From: CALMFQ01 sp964495595
GTDB lineage: Bacteria; Pseudomonadota; Gammaproteobacteria; Burkholderiales; SCOH01
NCBI GenBank assembly: GCA_964495595.1
Contig: CAZBWH010000056.1
Coordinates: 1-20,475 of the forward strand
DNA length: 20,475 nt
Direction of reading: 5' to 3'
Translations under genes and position numbers: made by a program
Part shown: piece after piece, positions 16,067-20,475 of the stretch
How positions within the stretch are numbered: position 1 is the first letter of the stretch
Layout of the letters: the number at the start of each line of letters is the position of its first letter
Notes under the pieces: model-generated
What the model was told of the DNA's origin: nothing
What the model saw: only the letters and a program-made list of their open reading frames with translations
Databases searched by the model: none

Positions 16067-19000
16067 ATGAAGAAAATCCATCTGCATTCATCCGTCGCCG
16101 CCGCGGCATTGCTACTTGTATCCGGCATTCAGACCGGCCACGGTGCCACGGCTGACCTGGCCGATTCGCCGCTGGCGACGTCGTCGGGTAATTCGGTCAA
16201 GCCAAACCTGATGTTTACCCTGGATGATTCAGGGAGTATGGCTAGGGATAGCCTGCCTGATGATGTGGGGAATTACTCGACTTCGTATAACTGCAAGCGC
16301 TATGACGCCACCATGAATGAACAATGCCGGCGTGGTGATCCTCCTTGGTACGCGAGCGAATATAACAAGATTTATTACAATCCCCAGATTACTTATTCTC
16401 CGGGGGTGATGCCGCACTCAACCATCATTGGAGGCTCTGTACCCATATTGAGCCCCCAAACCAATTTATCCGCCGTTGACAGAGATGCGTATGATGGTTC
16501 CACTTCAACTACCGATAATTTAGCTTCCGGATATACGGAGATTGTCTTTTGCCAAAGCAGTAGCGATGATCCGAACAGCAGCAGCAGCTACACAGGCGGC
16601 AGCCCGAGATGTAAAAAGAACGGCCCGAATTATGTTGTGCCGAACAGTACATATCGTAATCGCATGACAAAGACCAACAGCAGTCCTTTTTATTACGACT
16701 TGACACCAAAAGAGCATTGCAGTGACGAGGCATTGGTCAATTGCACCTTATCGACGGTGCCGACTGGCAGTTACATCTACCCGGCACCCGTTCGCCATTG
16801 CAAATCGTCTACTTTTGCCTCTTCAAGCAGCGCAGTGACAGGTAGCACCAGTGGTTCCCCGCGTTGTCAGTTGAAATACGCCCAGAGCACCCATTATTAT
16901 GTGCGATACGGCAATTTCAACCGGGTGGATATCGTTCCTGCTACGGCAACTTACGGCGGGCGGCCCAATCGTACGGATTGTGCAGCCAAGCCGGTATGTA
17001 CTTATGACGAAGAAGCGCTGAACTTTGCCAATTGGCATGCTTACTACCGCACCCGTATGCAAATGATGAAAACGGCAGCCGGACGTGCATTCATTCCGCT
17101 CGATGACCGGTATCGGGTGGGCTTTATTACGATCAATCCAATGAGCAGTAGCACCGTCTCAAGCGGCAAATATCTGAAAATTGATGATTTTACTATTGCC
17201 CACAAGACCAATTGGTATAACAAGTTTTATGCCCAAGCCTCTAATTCAGGCACCCCCCTGCGTGAAGCCTTGGCGAGGGTAGGTCGCCATTTCGCCGGCA
17301 AGACGGATGGCATCAATAATGGCATGACACCTGATCCGATGCAGTATTCTTGCCAGCCAAATTTCAATATCCTGACGACCGATGGCTACTGGAACGGTAA
17401 TGCGGGGGTTCAACTGAATGGTTCCAGCGGAATTGGCAATCAGGATAATGTCGATTCTGGCTACACCAGCCGGTCGCTTTACGGTGCTTATGATGGCGGA
17501 GTGTCGGGCGCGTCTGATACCCTGGCTGATGTGGCGGCGTATTACTACAAAACCGATTTGCGGCCGACGGGTTCTACCAATGCCAACGGCGATCTGGTAG
17601 ACGAAAACAACGTGCCAACCCGAACCCTCAGCGGCGATCTCAACACCCAGCAGCACATGACCACGTTTACCGTCGGTCTGGTCGATGGCCTGATGACCTA
17701 CCGCTCGGACTATTACTCGGTGGCAGAGGGCGATTTCTACAAAATCAAGACAGCATCCAGTGGCTGTAGCTGGACCAGTGGTGTGTGTAACTGGCCTTTG
17801 CCGGTACATGATACTGCTTCGGCTCTGGACGATTTGTGGCATGCTGCCGTGAATGGCTTTGGCCGCTATTACAATGCGTCCAATCCGGTTGCGCTTTCCA
17901 ATGGCCTGCAGGATGCGCTGTCGGAAATGGGCACGGTCGATGGTGCCGCATCGGCAGCCGCGACCAGCAGCCCGAACGTGACCAATACCGACAACAGCAT
18001 TTTCAGCACTACTTATCGTACGGCGAAGTGGGACGGGGAAATCAAACGTCAGTCGATCAAGATGGATGGCAGCATTAACTCGACCGTCGAATGGGCCGCC
18101 AGCGCCCTGCTGGACGCCAAGGTGCAGGCTGCTTCCGATACCCGGACGATCTACACCTTTGATGCCGGGGCTACCAACAAGCTCAAGCCTTTCCAGTGGG
18201 CCAATCTGACTACGGCTGAGAGAGCCTATTTTACCGGCAAGGGTGTATTGCTTCACCAGTACTCAAACCTGGGCACTACCGAGCAAGGGATTGCTAACGA
18301 TGGCGAGAAGCTGGTGCGGTATCTGCGCGGACAGACAGGCAACGAGATGTCCGGAGCGACCGGTTCGTTCCGTGACCGTGACCATGTACTCGGCGACACG
18401 GTAAGTGCCAAGCCCGCCTATGTCAGGGCTCCACGCTTTAATTTCGCCGACTCGGGATATGCGTCGTTCAAATCCAGCAATGCTGGAAGACAAGCCATGC
18501 TGTATATCGCCGCTAACGATGGCATGTTGCACGCCTTCAATGCGGACACAGGGCAGGAGGCTTGGGCGTTTGTTCCCAGAATGGTGATGCAGAACATGTA
18601 CAAGCTGGCCGCTGATGACTACGAAGCAAGACACGCCTTCTTTGTAGATGGCTCGCCGGAGGTCATGGATGTCCAGATCGGTGGCACCTGGAAAACCCTG
18701 CTGGTTGGCGGGCTGAACAAGGGCGGGCGTGGCTACTATGCGCTCGATATCACCGATCCGGCCAACCCCAAGGCGTTGTGGGAATTCTGCTCAGACTCAA
18801 CGATTTGCAGCAGCAACTATGACGTTAACCTGGGTTACACCTACGGCAACCCGGTTATTACCAAGAATGCTGCTGGCAACTGGGTGGTGTTGATTGCATC
18901 AGGTTACAACAACGTTAGCCCGGGTGACGGAGTCGGGCGCCTGTTCACGCTGGATGCCGCTACCGGGGCCAAGATTTCCGGGGCAACTTACAGTACAGCC

Positions 19001-19819
19001 TCGGGCAGCACTACGACTCCGAGTGGATTGGCAAAAATTTCGGTCTGGGCCGATGATGGTGACGTGGACAACACCGGGCTGTATGCATATGGCGGCGATC
19101 TGAATGGTGATGTCTGGCGTTTTGATCTGACTGCAACGCCGCTGTCGCCCAATCCGCTGAAATTGGCAGAACTGAAAAACGGCAGCACGCAGACACAGGC
19201 TGTCACTACCCGTCCGGAGCTGGGTGTATGTAATTACCGCAAGATGATCTTCGTTGGTACCGGCCGTTACCTTGGTGCATCGGATCTGAGCAATTCACAG
19301 ACTCAAAGCGTTTATGGATTCAAGGACGAACTGGGGACCACCGGCTTGGGTAATTTGCATGCGTCGTCCAGCATGGTGCAACAGACCATGACCACCGACG
19401 GAACCGGTAACAAGCGGACGATAACCAGCAATACCGTGGATCTGGCGACCAAAAATGGCTGGTTTACCGACTTGCCGACGGCTGGTGAACGTGTGAACAT
19501 TGATCCGCAACTGGTGTTGGGCACCTTGCTGGTCGCTGCCAACGTGCCATATTCCAATGCGTGCAACGCTGGCGGAGATAGCTGGTTGTATCAGTTTGAT
19601 CACTGCACCGGCAGTTTTGTGTCTACGGCAACCGATGATCTGATTGGACAGAAGGTCACTGGCTCGACTTCGGTGGGCTTTGTGGTAATCAGCTTGCCGA
19701 CGGGTGAAATCAAGCAGATCGTAACGGATAGCCGCGGCGTCAAAACTCCGTATGCAGTGGCAATCGGCGGTGTAGCCAGTGGTGCGCAACGGGTGGGTTG
19801 GCGTGAACTGCTGAACTGA
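16067..19819 (+). CDS. pilY1: Type IV pilus tip adhesin and assembly factor PilY1
   Basis: A 1250-residue secreted protein. Sec signal peptide of about 26 residues (MKKIHLHSSVAAAALLLVSG...GHGA). A von Willebrand A-like section starts KPNLMFTLDDSGSM, with MIDAS residues D53, S55 and S57, and continues to FNILTTDGYWNG. Between them, about residues 100-290, lies a Ser/Cys-rich insert of lower GC. The C-terminal half is the PilC/PilY1 beta-propeller: MLYIAANDGMLHAFNADTGQ, FVDGSPEVMDV, LLVGGLNKGGRGYYALDITD. A candidate calcium loop is at D996-D1001 (DDGDVD) before YGGDLNGDVWRFD. PilY1 sits at the pilus tip, promotes extension, controls retraction and binds surfaces. ATG 16067 is preceded by GGGAG six bases away; an in-frame ATG at 16010 gives no signal peptide. 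The last gene of the operon, with a terminator after it. No pilY2 follows. Confidence 0.95.
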   Translation: MKKIHLHSSVAAAALLLVSGIQTGHGATADLADSPLATSSGNSVKPNLMFTLDDSGSMARDSLPDDVGNYSTSYNCKRYDATMNEQCRRGDPPWYASEYNKIYYNPQITYSPGVMPHSTIIGGSVPILSPQTNLSAVDRDAYDGSTSTTDNLASGYTEIVFCQSSSDDPNSSSSYTGGSPRCKKNGPNYVVPNSTYRNRMTKTNSSPFYYDLTPKEHCSDEALVNCTLSTVPTGSYIYPAPVRHCKSSTFASSSSAVTGSTSGSPRCQLKYAQSTHYYVRYGNFNRVDIVPATATYGGRPNRTDCAAKPVCTYDEEALNFANWHAYYRTRMQMMKTAAGRAFIPLDDRYRVGFITINPMSSSTVSSGKYLKIDDFTIAHKTNWYNKFYAQASNSGTPLREALARVGRHFAGKTDGINNGMTPDPMQYSCQPNFNILTTDGYWNGNAGVQLNGSSGIGNQDNVDSGYTSRSLYGAYDGGVSGASDTLADVAAYYYKTDLRPTGSTNANGDLVDENNVPTRTLSGDLNTQQHMTTFTVGLVDGLMTYRSDYYSVAEGDFYKIKTASSGCSWTSGVCNWPLPVHDTASALDDLWHAAVNGFGRYYNASNPVALSNGLQDALSEMGTVDGAASAAATSSPNVTNTDNSIFSTTYRTAKWDGEIKRQSIKMDGSINSTVEWAASALLDAKVQAASDTRTIYTFDAGATNKLKPFQWANLTTAERAYFTGKGVLLHQYSNLGTTEQGIANDGEKLVRYLRGQTGNEMSGATGSFRDRDHVLGDTVSAKPAYVRAPRFNFADSGYASFKSSNAGRQAMLYIAANDGMLHAFNADTGQEAWAFVPRMVMQNMYKLAADDYEARHAFFVDGSPEVMDVQIGGTWKTLLVGGLNKGGRGYYALDITDPANPKALWEFCSDSTICSSNYDVNLGYTYGNPVITKNAAGNWVVLIASGYNNVSPGDGVGRLFTLDAATGAKISGATYSTASGSTTTPSGLAKISVWADDGDVDNTGLYAYGGDLNGDVWRFDLTATPLSPNPLKLAELKNGSTQTQAVTTRPELGVCNYRKMIFVGTGRYLGASDLSNSQTQSVYGFKDELGTTGLGNLHASSSMVQQTMTTDGTGNKRTITSNTVDLATKNGWFTDLPTAGERVNIDPQLVLGTLLVAANVPYSNACNAGGDSWLYQFDHCTGSFVSTATDDLIGQKVTGSTSVGFVVISLPTGEIKQIVTDSRGVKTPYAVAIGGVASGAQRVGWRELLN
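16550..16867 (+). repeat. Two related Cys...GSPRC segments inside pilY1
   Basis: Residues 162-182 (16550-16612) and 245-267 (16799-16867) share the pattern C-[QK]-S-S, a Ser-rich run, then G-S-P-R-C. They are 21 and 23 residues long, each bounded by two cysteines, suggesting a duplicated disulphide loop at the adhesin's exposed face. Similarity is clear in protein, weak in DNA. Confidence 0.6.
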
Positions 19820-19835
19820 TTCAACCCACCTCGTC

Positions 19836-19870
19836 AAAGCCGCTCCCGGTAAAATGGGAGCGGCTTTTTA
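19836..19870 (+). terminator. Rho-independent terminator of the pilin operon
   Basis: A perfect 10-bp stem AGCCGCTCCC/GGGAGCGGCT (19838-19847 and 19856-19865) with an 8-base loop is followed by a T-run. It begins 18 bases after the pilY1 stop and separates the operon from the flavoprotein gene. Confidence 0.92.
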
Positions 19871-19902
19871 ATTGGTTACCGTTACGAAAGGCTTGGTTAT
19901 AG

Positions 19903-20475
19903 ATGAAAACCCGCTTTACCGAGGTTTTTGGTGTAGAACATCCGATTGTTTGCCCTGGCATGAGCTGGATTGCCGTGCCGGAGCTGGTTGCTGCGGTGTC
20001 GCAGGCAGGGGGGCTGGGTATCCTGGCAACGGGGCCGCTTTCACCGGAGCAGACGCGGCAGGCAATTCGCCGTATTCGTTCGTTGACTGACCGTCCGTTT
20101 GGCATCGGCTGCACCTTGCTGATGCCAGGGGCTAAAGAAAACGCCGAGGTTGCGCTGGAAGAAAAAGTGCCGGTAATCAACTTCTCGCTGGGCAAGGGGG
20201 ACTGGATCGTGCAGCGGGCACATGCCTACGGCGGCAAGGTGATTGCGACGGTGGTGACCGAAAAACATGCCCGCTCGGCTGAAAAGATCGGCTGCGATGC
20301 GCTGCTGGTCACCGGGCATGAGGCGGCCGCACATGGTGGCGAGGTGACTTCGCTGGTGCTGGTGCCGGCCGTCGCACGTGCGGTAAGCATTCCCGTCATT
20401 GCAGCGGGCGGCTTCAGTTCGGGGGGCTCGCTGTTGGCAGCGTTGGCGTTAGGGGCTGATGCGGTGGCGATGGGC
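19903..20475 (+). CDS. Nitronate monooxygenase/FabK-like FMN oxidoreductase, 3' end cut by the window
   Basis: The first 191 residues of an FMN-binding TIM-barrel enzyme of the 2-nitropropane dioxygenase family. It begins MKTRFTEVFGVEHPIVCPGM, the usual opening. Then come VSQAGGLGILATG, the FMN-binding region RPFGIGCTLLMPG, VPVINFSLGKG, and VTGHEAAAHGGEV, where the first histidine corresponds to the catalytic His region. PVIAAGGFSSGGSLLAALALGADAVAMG forms the phosphate-binding part and reaches the window end. Nitronate monooxygenases oxidise toxic alkyl nitronates, while FabK relatives are enoyl-ACP reductases, and the cut sequence does not decide between them. The start ATG is preceded by CGAAAGG about 13 bases upstream, rather far. 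It comes after the pilin-operon terminator, so it is separately transcribed. Confidence 0.9.
   Translation, partial: MKTRFTEVFGVEHPIVCPGMSWIAVPELVAAVSQAGGLGILATGPLSPEQTRQAIRRIRSLTDRPFGIGCTLLMPGAKENAEVALEEKVPVINFSLGKGDWIVQRAHAYGGKVIATVVTEKHARSAEKIGCDALLVTGHEAAAHGGEVTSLVLVPAVARAVSIPVIAAGGFSSGGSLLAALALGADAVAMG

Noticed and set aside
17246..18256. Minus-strand open frame of 336 codons inside pilY1
   Set aside because: It lies opposite a continuous, clearly recognisable PilY1 frame, has no ribosome site and reads as no known protein.

Overview
The window reads as a chromosomal segment of a betaproteobacterium, most likely from the Neisseriales/Chromobacteriaceae side. The grounds are a GC content of roughly 60% over most genes, a complete minor-pilin/PilY1 operon with a Neisseria-like PilE, and the way the AcuI, AacS, AroC and TatD/PhnP-like proteins read. 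The assignment rests on reading protein sequences, not on a database search. Coding density is high and no gap between genes exceeds about 190 bases. I see no rRNA, tRNA, CRISPR array, insertion sequence or phage gene.

Layout. (1) 2-969, plus strand: the 3' part of acuI (acrylyl-CoA reductase), coupled by an ATGA overlap to a small proline-rich gene of unknown function. (2) 948-6787, minus strand: aacS (acetoacetyl-CoA synthetase), then a solitary lipoprotein of the NitT/TauT substrate-binding type, then a membrane PAS-PAS-GGDEF-EAL protein whose start overlaps the lipoprotein gene. aacS is preceded by a perfect 16-bp palindrome that looks like a LiuR-type operator. (3) 6832-7249, minus strand: a thioredoxin-family gene with its own terminator. 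(4) 7372-8539, plus strand: aroC (chorismate synthase) and a strong terminator. (5) 8662-10833, minus strand: a TatD-family nuclease, a PhnP-like metallo-beta-lactamase-fold phosphodiesterase (ATGA-coupled), then a CheZ-like protein. (6) 10937-12643, plus strand: an AarF/UbiB-family atypical kinase. (7) 12746-19819, plus strand: the type IV pilus tip operon pilE-fimU-pilV-pilW-pilX-pilY1, closed by a terminator. (8) 19903 to the window end: the 5' part of a nitronate monooxygenase/FabK-like flavoprotein.

How the genes work together. The pilin genes form one tightly packed unit that builds the priming and tip complex of a type IV pilus, with PilY1 as adhesin and mechanosensor. The lipoprotein plus GGDEF/EAL pair looks like a ligand-sensing c-di-GMP phosphodiesterase module, analogous in design to Vibrio NspS-MbaA but with a different binding-protein family. 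Together with the CheZ-like protein, the window is rich in surface-motility and signalling functions. The most interesting candidates for something undescribed are the binding-protein/EAL pair, the CheZ-like protein with a DxxxQ motif, and the low-GC, cysteine-repeat insert in the PilY1 N-terminal region.
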